Shown here piece by piece: positions 1-10,828 of a stretch of DNA of 64,000 bases (positions within the stretch are counted from its first letter, which is position 1; every line of letters starts with the position of its first letter). The notes beneath the pieces were generated by a model. It saw only the letters and a list, made by a program, of their open reading frames with translations. It ran no database searches and was not told where the DNA came from. The DNA comes from Metellina segmentata. Taxonomy: Eukaryota > Arthropoda > Arachnida > Araneae > Tetragnathidae. The stretch is from positions 28,685,742 to 28,749,741 of the forward strand of contig OX375881.1 of the NCBI GenBank assembly GCA_947359465.1. The letters run 5' to 3'. The position numbers and the translations under genes were made by a program.

Positions 1-440
1 TAACTGTAATGAGAGAAAACAATTGAGAGATAGCAAGTAACTGTATTGAGAGTAAACAACCTTACCAAGAATAAGTCGAAAGCGGGAGGAAATATCCATC
101 TAAAGCCAGCTTTCGGAGAGACAATAGTCGCGGACTTAATACACGTGAATTTGGCGATCCTATATAGAAGTAATACTAATGTGGTGCAGAAATCAATACT
201 ATGTGCGATCATAAAACCTGATGTTGATTAACAAAAGTAGAATTAAAACTATTAAAAACCTTTGTTTCAATAGAGTTGATTAACGTTTTAGAGTATCAAG
301 AAAAGTTTGACCCATTCGAACTTTATCATTCAAGTGACGAGTCATCCGCGATCTGCTTTCGAGTTATTTTCACGCAAACGATTTGTCGTGGTTTATTTTA
401 TTCGAGAAACAAAACAAAAGTGCTTTTTTTTATTCTCTAG
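1..440. other. AT-rich flank, no gene recognised
   Basis: A 61-residue frame at 46-231 opens with TTG and resembles nothing I know. The first 60 bases contain a short imperfect direct repeat (TAACTGTA...GAGAG...AAACAA twice). I see no splice-flanked exon or RNA gene here. Confidence 0.5.
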
Positions 441-590
441 GCCAAGTTTGTATCTTCCCGATCGTTAAAGATAGAGCGAAAATTTCAACGGATTTGAAAT
501 CTGCGGAAAATTTTACACCAGTTCGATACCTTAAATGTGATTCGATAAATAAATAATTTTTCAATTGTAACTTTTATATTTTTGCTTGTT
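441..590 (+). repeat. Dispersed repeat R1, copy 1
   Basis: This block shares the core TTTGAAATCTGCGG.AAATTTTAC and the following AAATAAATAATTTTT.AAT stretch with two blocks at 7.31-7.71 kb. The preceding GTTAAAGATAGA segment is also shared with the last of those. No terminal inverted repeats or coding potential are visible, so the family is left unclassified; it could be a SINE tail or a fragment of a larger element. Confidence 0.6.
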
Positions 591-695
591 AAATTGTTGA
601 TTAGTTTCTATTGAAATGTGCGAACAAAAACTGATTCAAGTCGTATTCAACTTTTATCGATCAACTATAATCGGTAAAATAAACTTGATTCGTGA

Positions 696-1650
696 GAATG
701 CGCCTTAAGGGACATATCTAGCGAGCTGAATTACCCAATATCGACAGTGACCTATGTGATTCATAAGTGGAAGGTGAGCGGTGATTGTTGGTATGTGCCC
801 CGAGTCGACAGACCCACGGTACTGGGAGATAGAGACCGACGGGTGCTGTCCAGAGAAATTCGAAAGAACCGCACCCAACCGATGGCCCACATACTCCAGG
901 AGTTTCAACAGGCATCCGGAAGTGTTGTTTTGATTAATGACATCCGTAAGGAAACACATCTGCTTGGTTTTCATGGTCGTGCTACGGCCCATAAGTCTTT
1001 GATCATAAAGTCCAACCGCGCTGCTCGGTTAATGTGGTGCAAAGCACGTCGAAAGTGGACCGTAGATTAGTGGAAACGGGTTCTCTGGAGCGACGAATCA
1101 AGGTACACCCTCTACCGTTCGGATGTCAGGGTCTAGGTCTGGCGTCTGCCTGGAGAACGCCTCCTGCCAGAATGCATTGTGCCCACAATAAAGTTCGTCG
1201 GATGTGGAATTTATGGTCTGGGGATGTTTCTCCTGGTATGGACTGGGACCCTTGGTTCAAATTCATGATGAGCTCAACGCCGTGGCGTACTGCACTATTT
1301 TGGATGACAGCGTGCATCCTACGTTGAGGCAGTTTTACGGGTTGGACACATGTTACTTCCAGGACGACAACGCCAGCTGTCATGTTGCGAGGTCCACCCT
1401 GGATTGGTATGGTGACAGTGGGGTTAACCGAATGGACTGGCCTGCCCAGAGCCCAGACCTGAATCCTATCGAGAACCCCTGGGACGAGTTGGATCGCCGA
1501 ATTAAGGGGTACAACAACCGTTCAAAATGGGTGAAGGAACTTCCATGTCTTCTCCAAGCCGAGTGGAAGAAAATACCACTAGCCGTCATATAGGCTGTAA
1601 TTGCAGTTAAGGCTGTAATCGCCTCTCGTATAGGCTCTCCAACTATTGAA
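696..1650 (+). pseudogene. Tc1-like DD34E transposase, broken
   Basis: This is a relic of a cut-and-paste transposase that would bind terminal repeats and insert at TA. The HTH portion (WKVSGD...VPRV.RPTVLGDRDRRVLSREIRKNRTQP) is followed by LWSDESRY near 1086-1106 (first catalytic Asp at 1092-1094), [13 protein letters not shown] near 1351-1389 (second Asp at 1366-1368) and SPDLNPIEN near 1450-1476 (Glu at 1471-1473). That spacing is DD34E. The frame is broken by a Trp-to-stop change at 1068-1070, another in-frame TAG near 1134, a +1 shift between about 1190 and 1213, and a stop at 1591. All three catalytic residues survive, but no intact protein can be made. Confidence 0.88.
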
Positions 1651-1694
1651 TATGAATACATTTTATTTTTATTTTCTATCACAGGTGTCCAAAT
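696..1694 (+). mobile_element. Tc1-like element 1, 5'-truncated relic
   Basis: Homology to a Tc1-family transposase starts abruptly inside the helix-turn-helix (SELNYP.STV.YVI.KWKVSG) and runs to the C-terminal end. The left terminal repeat and the first HTH are not visible. At the right the sequence continues through ACAGGTGTCC, plausibly its own inner terminal repeat, and stops where the second Tc1 element begins at the TA dinucleotide 1694-1695. The element therefore looks older than, or at least interrupted by, element 2. Confidence 0.8.
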
Positions 1695-1695
1695 A

Positions 1696-3096
1696 TACTG
1701 CTGTTTATGAAAAATGCAACACCATGAAGGAGTCATCAGAATTAAATGAAATTTAATAGACAAACGGCTTGTATTAGTACAAATAAATGAATAAATTTTC
1801 AAAGCAAAAACACAATATTAAGTGTCCTAAATCAGTATTTGGTGTAGCCACCACGCGCTGCAATAAGTGCTGCTATACGACGTGGCATGGAGTGAAACAG
1901 ATGTTGAATGTCTGCTTGTGGAAGATAATTCCATATTGTTTGTATGCGCACCCAAAGTTCGTCTTTTGAGGATGTAGGACACAGATCACGAGCGAGACCT
2001 CCGACCAACAAAATCCCATACGTGCTCAGTAGGCGGCATATCCAGCGAATAAGCAGGCCAAGGAAGAAGTTGCATGTGTTGGGCTGAAAAGAAGTCTCGA
2101 ACATTCCTTGCAACATGTGGGCGTGCATTATCCTGTTGAAAGATAGCTCCAGGGATACCTTGAAGGAAGGGAACAACATCGGGCTCTAGCACTTCACTGA
2201 CGTACCTGTTGCTATTCAGATTACCCTCAATTCGTAGCAGTTGAGATCGTCCATGATACGAAATCGCACCCCAGACCATAACTCCGGGTGTTCGGCCACT
2301 ATGACGTTCCATAACGCATTCTGGAAGGCAGCGTTCAACGGCATAGCGTCTAACACGAATGCGGCCATCATGGTTCCACAAATTAAAGCGAGATTCGTAA
2401 GAAAAAGACAACGTGTTGCCAATCAGACCGCCAGGCTCTGTGCTCATGAGCCCATTGCAGACGCAGCCGTCGATCGAGGAGGATCCTGTATAAAGGAATC
2501 CTTGCACGCAGTCCACGGTGCAGCAGACATAGGCGAATTGACGAAACCGACATCAGTACACCTGTAGCGGTAGACCAAAGTGCTGCCAACTGCCTGGAGG
2601 AAGCTGTACGACCGCCATATGGACCAGGTGTCTATCATCGTGCACTGACGTCACCTTCCGTCGTCCATTCGCAGTTTTTCGAACTGTCCGGTGCTCGTCG
2701 GTCCACTGTTTCCAAACTAGAATCACTGTGGAACTGTTCCGCTGCACACGAGCTGCTATTGCGCGATAGGAAAATCCTCCTTCACGAAGGCCGATGATTC
2801 TCTCTCGTTCAAACTCCGTAAGTTGTTGAAATTTCACCCTATTTCGTCATGGTGGCATACTTAGTTCTCACTAAACGTTCGCCACTAAAAAATAACCATA
2901 CACTATTTTCGACGTCCCGCTACAGCCCTCTATTACGCTTTTAGCATCAGTTCAGAGGGAGCTTCTCACACCACGCAAGCGTGGTGGCTCTGAAAATTTA
3001 CTACTTTGCATAACATTCTATAATTGACATTTGCTGCAAATTTCAATTCATTCGAATGATTCCTTCATGGTGTTGCATTTTTTACAAACAGCAATG
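1696..3096 (-). mobile_element. Tc1-like element 2, full length with both TIRs
   Basis: The inverted ends match over roughly 55 bp with a few differences: GCTGTTT.T.AAAAATGCAAC and ACCATGAAGGA.TCAT on the left (1696-1755), and the reverse complement on the right (ending 3096). TA dinucleotides flank both sides (1694-1695 and 3097-3098), as expected for a Tc1 target-site duplication. At 1,401 bp it has normal full length for the superfamily. One transposase relic on the minus strand fills the interior. Confidence 0.88.
1832..2858 (-). pseudogene. Tc1-like transposase, frameshifted and catalytically altered
   Basis: Reading down the minus strand from ATG 2858: an N-terminal HTH (LTEFERERIIGLREGGFSY.AIA), a second HTH region, FSYESRFNLW where family members have FSDESRF, IFQQDNARPHVA (Asp codon at 2130-2132), then EHVWDF and a C-terminus ending RRIAALIAARGGYTKY at 1832. 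Codon 4 is TGA in place of an expected Arg codon. The frame changes near 2595, 2420 and 2000, so four segments must be combined. The first catalytic Asp is Tyr. This copy encodes nothing active, but its ends could still be recognised if a related transposase exists. Confidence 0.9.
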
Positions 3097-3120
3097 TACT
3101 TATTGGTAGATAGTGTATTA

Positions 3121-4803
3121 CACACGTGTGTAAAACGTTTGAAATTTTTTTATTTTTACCGAACAACGTACTTTCTGTGGTTACATCTTTTATTTCATAC
3201 AATATATGCAACAATTTGACTTCTAATTAAATAATTATTAATATCTACTACATTTGGAAAATTTAATTGTTCCGTCTGTGAGAAATGATGATTATTCATG
3301 ATACCTATGTATGACGTAGCGCAACTTTTTAACAAATTCAAGAAATGAAGTAATTACCACTGAAATTTTAATATAGGTAGCATTATTAATCTTAATAATA
3401 ACTTTTAAAGACTTTTTCTTTAATGACAGTTGCAACACAATATGGCATAGATTCAATAAGGTTTCATAACACACTCTTGTCGATGCCCAATGATGCCTTT
3501 TTATCTTTCTAATAATAATTTATTTGAAACGTAAAACAGTTTTTGTCTTTTTCTCTCTGTATGTTATACCACCAATATACTTACATTTTCAGTTGTAATT
3601 AAGTTTGACAAGCCAAGGTTGAACATCAATTTGCATGAATTCATTGAACACTTCAGCAACTGCAATCTGAGATTGATATTAATACTGGGAATGAATGTTG
3701 GATAAAAGTTCTGAAATCAACAATTTACTCTTCAAGATGTGGGCCAAGATGTCAGATATAAAATGTCCATGATAAAGAATGAAAGATTCATTCCTGATAG
3801 AAGAACTTGTTATCTAACCATGTCAACGAGTTTTGATGGGAAGGATGAATGGTATTTGTCACGAAGTTTAGCACGGTAGTGTGTGTTGGTGTTAGTAGTT
3901 AGTCATGAAATTTAAAGCATAAACACCATTAAAAATAAAAGTTCCCCGAAAAATAATGGAAGCAGGGATTACCCTATTTCTATTATTGTTTGAGTAGCCT
4001 TGGTGTATCTCTGCATAAGTTCTGGAAGCATTGCTTCTCTTGAAGTGTGGCAGACAAGAGGTGGGACATCAATACACAAACTGAAATGATTTTCATTCGA
4101 AAACAAAATATTATTTCCATCTACAAACAATCCACTTTTTGTTCTGTGTGACCCTCTCTAGAGGACTTTTCCTTGAATGGTGGGCTTTGAGTTCATTTCT
4201 GCATAAGCGACATCTAACAAAATTCGGTCTTCCAACACCTGTGGATTGTCGCCATTGCTCAACAATATTAGAGCAGTTAAACCTATATTTTTTTGAAGAG
4301 GCGTAAAAATATTTTGCTTTCCCTAGGAGAAGAATGGCTTGAAGGATTAATTCGATGTTTTGTTCGTGGTCATATTTTATATTTCCGATTAAAGTTTCGA
4401 TAATCAAGAAACAACTGATTCATGCCAATTTAACTGTCCAGCAATTTCCCTATCCATTTTTCCAAAATACAAACTTTGATAGATTTCTGTTTTCGAGGTG
4501 CTAATTTTAACTCTTTACCCATCTTTTATCATAAAAACTACCACAAACAACAATATTCACACATAATAAACTACAAATGCATTGGCTCGCGTGGAGGCTT
4601 TAATTAGAATTGCTTTAGGGATATTACAATCGTCGTCATCAATTACGGGTTTATCTTGGTCACAGTGACGAAAACGTTTTAATTATTTCATCCGACTTCA
4701 AACAACTAAAAATGCTAATATTTCAATAATTATGTGAATTATAACAAAATAAAAGAACTCATGAACTAAAAAACAAAGTTTTCTAAACTTTTGCACACGT
4801 GTG
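3121..4803 (-). mobile_element. Tc1/Tc3-like element 3, degraded, both ends present
   Basis: The left end CACACGTGTGTAAAACGTTT (3121) is mirrored on the right (CACACGTGTGCAAAAGTTTA on the minus strand from 4803). TA dinucleotides lie at 3119-3120 and 4804-4805. Length is 1,683 bp. Minus-strand translations in several frames give a Tc1/Tc3-type HTH, a linker and a C-terminal motif. The element begins only 22 bp after the TA that closes element 2, so three Tc1-type elements lie almost end to end. Confidence 0.72.
3400..4530 (-). pseudogene. Tc1/Tc3-like transposase relic
   Basis: Near 4430-4500 the minus strand reads GKMDREIAGQLNWHESVVS, a typical second helix-turn-helix of Tc3-type proteins. 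The longest open piece (4111-4407, 98 residues) ends KSPLERVTQNKKWIV..WK. It continues in another frame as LFSNENHFSLCID, where family members read FSDES.F, so the first catalytic Asp is Asn. Farther on, EVFNEFMQIDVQPW resembles the segment before the final acidic residue, and NLIESMPYCVATVIKEK near 3420-3465 is the usual C-terminal motif. At least four frame breaks are needed to connect these pieces. Assignment rests on motif order rather than overall similarity. Confidence 0.65.
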
Positions 4804-5600
4804 TATGTTTTATGGATTGCTAATACTAGTATGAACGCTTATTTATCTCACATTTATGCCTGTATTACATAAGATAACTTTGAAATCCTGTTCCGTATTC
4901 CATTGATTGATGAGAACATCGAATGAAAAGTAAATTTATTCGCCAATTTAATAATTAGTTATAATACCAAAGCATACCCAGAAAATGTATTTTATACTCA
5001 AAACGCCATGTTTCTTTTCACATGGATTTCAATCAACAGTCGTTCTCCAGTGAGGAAACTGCCAAGAAAACGTTAGCTAGAAAGCGGAGTAACTTGGGTT
5101 ACCATGGTAACAAATTATTCCTCGAACTAACTACTAATTAACTTAAAAAATGAGGAATACTAATCAACTACCTAGAAACATGTACATGCCTAGAAATGAT
5201 GTGACGAAAAACCGAATTGAATTTTAAGGCGTTTTCAAGAGCGATGAAATCGCGTTCACTTTTCGTAGTTGTTGGTTAAACATCCTTTTCCCCGATCGTA
5301 CATAAATTAGAGGTCAGTCAAAAATCAAATATTTCTGATTGCCTCCAATATTTACTGCTCAGCAAGTGCCCCTTCAAGATCATCTCTCAAATGTTCAATC
5401 TGAGCAGAAGAGTCTTATCCACCAAGTTTATTGAACTCAAAGATGGCATCTGAAATCTCGATTTCTTATGTGACCAATTCAGAGAAATTCCCTCTCTCAA
5501 ATACGTACTAATAATAATCATAAGGAAATAAAAACAGACGACGCCACATGTTGAAGGAACAGAAGGAGAGAGAATAAAAAAAAAAAAGAGAAAACGGAGC
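4804..5600. other. AT-rich DNA, nothing recognised
   Basis: I see no repeat ends, tRNA-like boxes or coding pattern. Short minus-strand frames at 5387-5602 are low-complexity Phe/Ser-rich translations of T-rich DNA. Confidence 0.45.
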
Positions 5601-5659
5601 AATGGTATGCGAGGTTAAACGTGAAAGCGAAAATAATGATTGACAGAGACTTCGAATTC

Positions 5660-5790
5660 CGGAGCTCTCATAAAGTTTGTTTTCTGTGATCGGCCGCAGC
5701 CAATGGGAACTACGGAAACCTGCGTTGACGTCACGATCCCGGCATCCTCTATTCGTCCTTGACCTGCGAAATATGCCTCTCATGAAAGGG
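5660..5790. promoter_or_regulatory. Candidate promoter-like patch with CCAAT and CRE motifs
   Basis: This patch is richer in G+C than its surroundings. It holds GATCGGCCGC, a CCAAT box at 5700-5704 and a full CRE palindrome TGACGTCA at 5726-5733, all within 50 bp. CCAAT plus CRE is a common arrangement in animal proximal promoters (NF-Y and CREB/ATF sites). No downstream exon is apparent on either strand, so this is motif-level evidence only. Confidence 0.3.
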
Positions 5791-6440
5791 GGATAAAAAG
5801 TGAAAAAGCCAGAAAATTCCGTTCAGAACATTTATGATCCTGCAGCATTTCATCTTAATATTTCTTCCCTTTTTCAGTATTGATAGCAGGGAATTTCCCA
5901 TCCGCCCTCCCTCTTGCTTTCTTCTCATTGCTGAGTCCATCGAGGAAGGAGAGGAGGAGTAAGTAAGAATGCAGTATTGGATCGCGGCATCTTTGAAAAG
6001 TTCGGACGCAGAGCATCGTGAATGGATTTTTTTTTTGTTTCCATAAAAGTTATGCAACTATTTTATTGGTCATCAACGTGGTCAACGACCTATCCGTACC
6101 ACTTCCTGCCCACTTTGTGGAGAAGAGGGTACATATTTTGCGAATTTATTCAGATGCTCTTCCCAGAGTCTTAAAATCATTTTTATTTCATTCAAGCAGT
6201 CTTTTTTAGCTTTATACTGTAAGGCGTTTTCTTTCTCTTCTTCCGAGAAAGAGCAACAGAATGCGCTTCGTGATTTAAAAAAAGCGATCACGAACGTTTG
6301 ACCTACAAGTGTTAAAAATGTCATCATTTAAAAATCTAGAGAAGTATTACTTTAATTATTTACATTTTGTTGGTAGTCTATCACTAAACAATTACATAAT
6401 TCATTTTACATGGAATATTGTAGACGGATCACACAGAAAT
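5791..6440. other. No gene recognised
   Basis: Moderately AT-rich DNA. Short frames on both strands (for example 5749-6057 minus, 6018-6209 plus) lack recognisable motifs. Confidence 0.4.
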
Positions 6441-6441
6441 A

Positions 6442-7309
<868 letters not shown>

Positions 7310-7440
7310 AAAATTAAGCATTTATCAAAGTAAAAGTTTCAACGGATCTGAAATCTGCGGAAAATTTTACTAGATTGAAACCTAAAATATGATTTTATTT
7401 AAATAAATAATTTTTAAATTGTAGCTTTCATATTTTTTCT
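7310..7440 (+). repeat. Dispersed repeat R1, copy 2
   Basis: Contains TTTCAACGGATCTGAAATCT followed by GCGGAAAATTTTAC and then AAATAAATAATTTTTAAATT, closely matching the block at 441-590. It lies about 150 bp upstream of a third copy in the same orientation, so two copies are in loose tandem. Confidence 0.6.
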
Positions 7441-7539
7441 CATACGAATTTGACCTCGATCGTGTTCGAGAAATCACAAATTCCATTTCCTGCGCTCAAA
7501 AGATTGTTGCGAAGGAAAGCAAAGCAAATAAAAAAAATT

Positions 7540-7710
7540 TTTGACGGTCATTGTTTTTTTTTTTTTTTTTGCAAATTTGGGATTGTTAAAGATAGATTGA
7601 AAATTTCAACGGATTTGAAATCTGCGGTAAATTTTACACCAGATAGATACGCTATACGTTTGATTTTCTTTCAATAAATAATTTTTCAATTAAATATTTA
7701 TATTTTCGCA
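7540..7710 (+). repeat. Dispersed repeat R1, copy 3
   Basis: Shares GTTAAAGATAGA, AAAATTTCAACGGATTTGAA, TCTGCGG.AAATTTTACACCAG and the AATAAATAATTTTTCAAT tail with copy 1. A T-rich homopolymer run (7555-7570) precedes it. The 75-residue frame at 7450-7677 is read through this repeat and is not considered a gene. Confidence 0.6.
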
Positions 7711-8320
7711 AGAGATATTGACGTCACGCCGATTGGATCTCTTCGCAATTTAAATTTGGCCGCATTTCACAATGACGAGGCCTTCACGGGAAACGCCAAT
7801 AGTCTACAAATTACCATTGGTTTTATGACTATTGGCGACTTTGACTGTTGAATTCCTGAATTGAATATTATTTGACTATTGTATTCACATTGGTTTGCGA
7901 TGCAAACCAAATGGGAATTCGCAGCAATCACCGGTTCACCAAATGAATATTAAATTGAGATACAGGGCTAGTAGTGATTTGCACGCGAATAGGAAAATTC
8001 ATAAACCCACAGATTAAAAATATTTTTTCTCTGTGATTACACCTTTGTAAATTTTCTAATCAACTGCTTTTTAGAATATTTTATGAACTTTTTCATTCAG
8101 TAACAAAACTTTTTTAATTCAAAAATCTGATATTGTCTCAAAAAAATTATCAACTTGATATCAGTTTAGATTTTTTACACTAGATGTATATATTCGCTAC
8201 TAATAGAGAAATTCTTAAGAAGTGTTTGTGATAATGGAGAATAAAATTTTAAGAGCACTCGTTTCAACAAGAGAATACATATTTCAGGTTCATATTTCTA
8301 GGAAAACAAGTAGAGCTAGA
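7711..8320. other. No gene; one CRE-type palindrome
   Basis: TGACGTCA lies at 7719-7726 with an inverted CCAAT (ATTGG) at 7732-7736. The remainder is AT-rich and without recognisable features. Confidence 0.4.
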
Positions 8321-8635
8321 GCCGCGGTAGCTCAGTCAGTAGAGCGTCGGGCTCGCATCGGTTGGTGGCTGGGGCACGTTAAATAGGTCGTGGTCACACA
8401 GTCCCCCCATGTTCCCATACCAAATCAATACCTCTGGGGGTACCTGATCAGGGGGTAATCGGCCTCCAATTGGGATCTAAATTACGATAGGTGTGAGTGA
8501 ATTGATGTGTGAAAGGGACCTTCCTGTAAAACGGATGTGTCATGTATGAAGAAGTCCAACCCTCTGGGGCAATGGCACCCCCCAATTTGGCCATATATGG
8601 CCCACACGACTACAACAAGTAGCGCTATGTTATAA
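8321..8635 (+). mobile_element. tRNA-derived SINE, family S1
   Basis: The head GCCGCGGTAGCTCAGTCAGT followed by AGAGCGTCGGGCTCGCA is a clear tRNA-like 5' half with an A box (GTAGCTCAGTCAG). The expected B box has decayed, and no second half folds into a tRNA, so this is not a functional tRNA gene. The unrelated body continues with C-rich and G-rich segments to about 8635. This tRNA-like head plus a unique body is SINE architecture. Confidence 0.65.
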
Positions 8636-8865
8636 TTTTTTTGCCAACTGGTACTTTATGTCCCATTAGGAAACAAGGATGAGCACGATGGATTTAGTGC
8701 GTATTCAGTTCGATAATTTCTCGTAGCATCTAAACGCGCTTAGAAATTTACACATCTAGGGGTTCGTACGAATTTACACATAATATAGTTTCTAATTAAT
8801 CAGTAATAGCTCCTTTTACTCTTGATGGGTTCGAAGGCATTATTCAACTTAGCAACCTGCACAAT
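8636..8865. other. Spacer, nothing recognised
   Basis: Ordinary AT-rich sequence between a SINE and the fold-back element. Confidence 0.5.
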
Positions 8866-8867
8866 TA

Positions 8868-9522
8868 CACTACCCTACCATTACGGACAGGCCAGCAAGA
8901 TCTGATGGTATAAGGGAAATAATAGATGCTTTAATAGGGGGATGGTCCCCACGTGCTGCAATTACGCTAGCAACCCATCTGGACATACTTTCAACAAGGT
9001 TTTGATACACAGCTATGGGTATTTCTTCCCATTCCTGCTGCAAGAATGTCGCCAGCTCAGCTGTAGATTTCGGACGTGGTTCCCTGGTCGTCGCTCTAAC
9101 TCGTTACACAAAATTTTCTACGAGGTTCAAGTCGGGACTCTGAGCAGGCCAGGGACGACTTTTTACATCCATTTCTTGACATGCTTCAGCCTGTGTCAAG
9201 CAGTGGTATCAAGACATGGATGTAAAACGTCTTCCCTGTCCTAATCAGAGTCCCGACCTAAACCCCATAGAACATTTGTGGGACGAGTTAGAGCTACGAC
9301 CAGGGAACCACGTTCGAAATCTACCGCTGAACTGGCGACATTCTTGCAGCAGGAATGGACAGAAACACCCATAGCTGTGTATCGAAATGTTGTTGAAAGT
9401 ATGCCCAGAAGGGTTGTTAGTGCAATTGTGCAGCACGTGGGGGACCATTCCCTTATTAAAGCATGTATTAGTTCCCATATACAATCACATCTTGCTGTAT
9501 GGTCCATTATTGTAGGGTAGTG
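8868..9522. mobile_element. Palindromic fold-back element made of two Tc1 3' halves
   Basis: The ends are CACTACCCTAC.ATTA.GGAC and its inverse, flanked by TA at 8866-8867 and 9523-9524. The two arms (about 8868-9190 and 9195-9522) are diverged reverse complements along their whole length. Each arm carries the C-terminal part of a Tc1-type transposase, from the DMDVK region through [15 protein letters not shown] (right arm) to the terminal repeat. The N-terminal half and first two Asp motifs are absent from both arms. Intact ends and TA flanks are consistent with movement as a unit by a related transposase. Confidence 0.85.
9200..9420 (+). pseudogene. Tc1-like transposase C-terminal fragment (right arm)
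   Basis: Right-arm translation gives [17 protein letters not shown] and then, in a shifted frame, STAELATFLQQEWTETPIAVYRNVVESMPRRVV. This holds the catalytic Glu motif and C-terminal motif of a DD34E Tc1-type transposase. The frame shift falls near 9298. The left arm encodes the same segment, more decayed, on the opposite strand (about 8900-9180). Confidence 0.8.
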
Positions 9523-9524
9523 TA

Positions 9525-9693
9525 TTTGCAATAAAAGTGGTATACTGATTTACAAAAACATATTAATTTAATTGAGATTTTTTACTAATAAAAGTATACA
9601 ATAAAATAATTCAAAATTTCGTACATCTATTTATCATAATTTTAGGTATGAAAAATTTTTTAGAATCATTTCTGTGAAAAATTGCTTTTAATT
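9525..9693. other. AT-rich spacer
   Basis: No feature seen. Confidence 0.5.
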
Positions 9694-10000
9694 CCGCCCA
9701 AGCGGTATAGTGGATAAAGCTCTCTGCTCCCACGCTTTGGGTTCGTGGTTCGATTCCCGACTAGGGCTACTGTCCTAGGGCTGGTTGTATGTGATGTCCG
9801 AGGAAGAAGCCAGACTCCCGCACAAGTGGTTCCTCACCAAAAAGTGGATAGCTGCACCCCCTATGTCTTTACCAGTGATATCAATTTGTGTGTTTGTAAA
9901 ATAAAACCTGTATTCTTCTCCTGTGTCTGTCCTACTTCAGATGACTGGACCTGATCTCGTGTTTCACAGTTCTGGAGACACCCGTCAACAACAACAACAT
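9694..10000 (+). mobile_element. tRNA-derived SINE, family S2
   Basis: Both internal RNA polymerase III boxes are present: an A box (TAGTGGATAAAGC, 9708-9720) and a consensus B box GGTTCGATTCC (9747-9757). The tRNA-like head (9694-9770) is followed by a unique body and a simple (CAA)n tail near 9987-9999. The head does not show a clean acceptor stem, so I call a SINE rather than a tRNA gene. It could still be transcribed by polymerase III given the intact boxes. Confidence 0.75.
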
Positions 10001-10514
10001 TGCTTCTAATTGCCCTCCCTAACGATGACGCCAAGCAAAGTTCCGTGGTCACTGCTTGGTTAAATTTCTTAACTCCAAGGGATCTTAAACAAAAAAGTTT
10101 TCAACGGCATTTTACTTCATACACATGTAGATCCAGAAAATATTTCATAAATATTCGAGGAAATGGTGACCTGTCGAACCCAAGCTCAAAAATTTATCTA
10201 AAAATATTACCTAGGTTTTTTGCTATTAAATATAAAAATGCAACATTTCACTTTCCTGATTCACCAAACGAGAAAATAATGTTTGTTAGACACACTCAAA
10301 ATTGCAAGTCGATCAAAGCAATAGTTTTATAGATATGCCAACCAGTCACAGAAACATTCTTTCGAGAAAAACACGTTTAAATTCTCTACACCTATACCCG
10401 CATATTAATGGTGCCGATTTCGTGAATTTTAACTTGTAATTTGATACACATGTTAAGACTGAAAAATAAAATTACGTGAAACATGCAAAATTGATTTCCT
10501 TTGGCCGAATATAA
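10001..10514. other. No gene recognised
   Basis: A 110-residue plus frame (10000-10332) has no recognisable motif and begins inside the SINE tail region. Treated as chance. Confidence 0.4.
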
Positions 10515-10828
10515 AATTCCCTGTAATTGGTAATGGTAATTAATTAATGTTGGACTGGAGCTTAACAATGGTCTATTGACAACGCTTCGGGACCTGAGGA
10601 CAACACCACGTAATTTTAAATCGCGGCCAGATGACGATTTCAACACCTAGCACAATTCAGTCTCCAAACTTCCACACAACGCCAACGTAAGGACATTTCA
10701 GGCCACGGCAGATTTAACGTGCACCAGCCCCTTTGTACACGACGGTCTTTTGGCTGGACCTAGTTTCGAACTCGCAATCCTCCGATTGCTAATCCGTTAT
10801 TTTTCCAACTGGGCTACCACGGCTCTTC
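10515..10828 (-). mobile_element. tRNA-derived SINE, family S3, copy 1
   Basis: Read on the minus strand, the head at the right end is GAGCCGTGGTAGCCCAGTTG followed by a degenerate B box (GAGTTCGAAAC). The body shares segments such as CTCCAAACTTCCACAC, GACAACACC.CGTAATTTT and CAGATTTAA.GTGCACCA (plus-strand spelling) with the copies at 25.5, 48.9 and 49.7 kb. A GGTAATGGTAATTAATTAAT stretch marks the likely 3' tail. Confidence 0.75.

Noticed and set aside
4111..4407. Independent 98-residue gene
   Set aside because: Its motifs, position between matched terminal repeats and continuation in other frames explain it better as a transposase relic.
8321..8395. Functional tRNA gene
   Set aside because: Only the 5' tRNA half is clear; the B box and acceptor stem are not intact.
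9694..9770. Functional tRNA gene
   Set aside because: Both pol III boxes are present, but no complete cloverleaf with a paired acceptor stem is evident, and a unique body and (CAA)n tail follow, as in a SINE.
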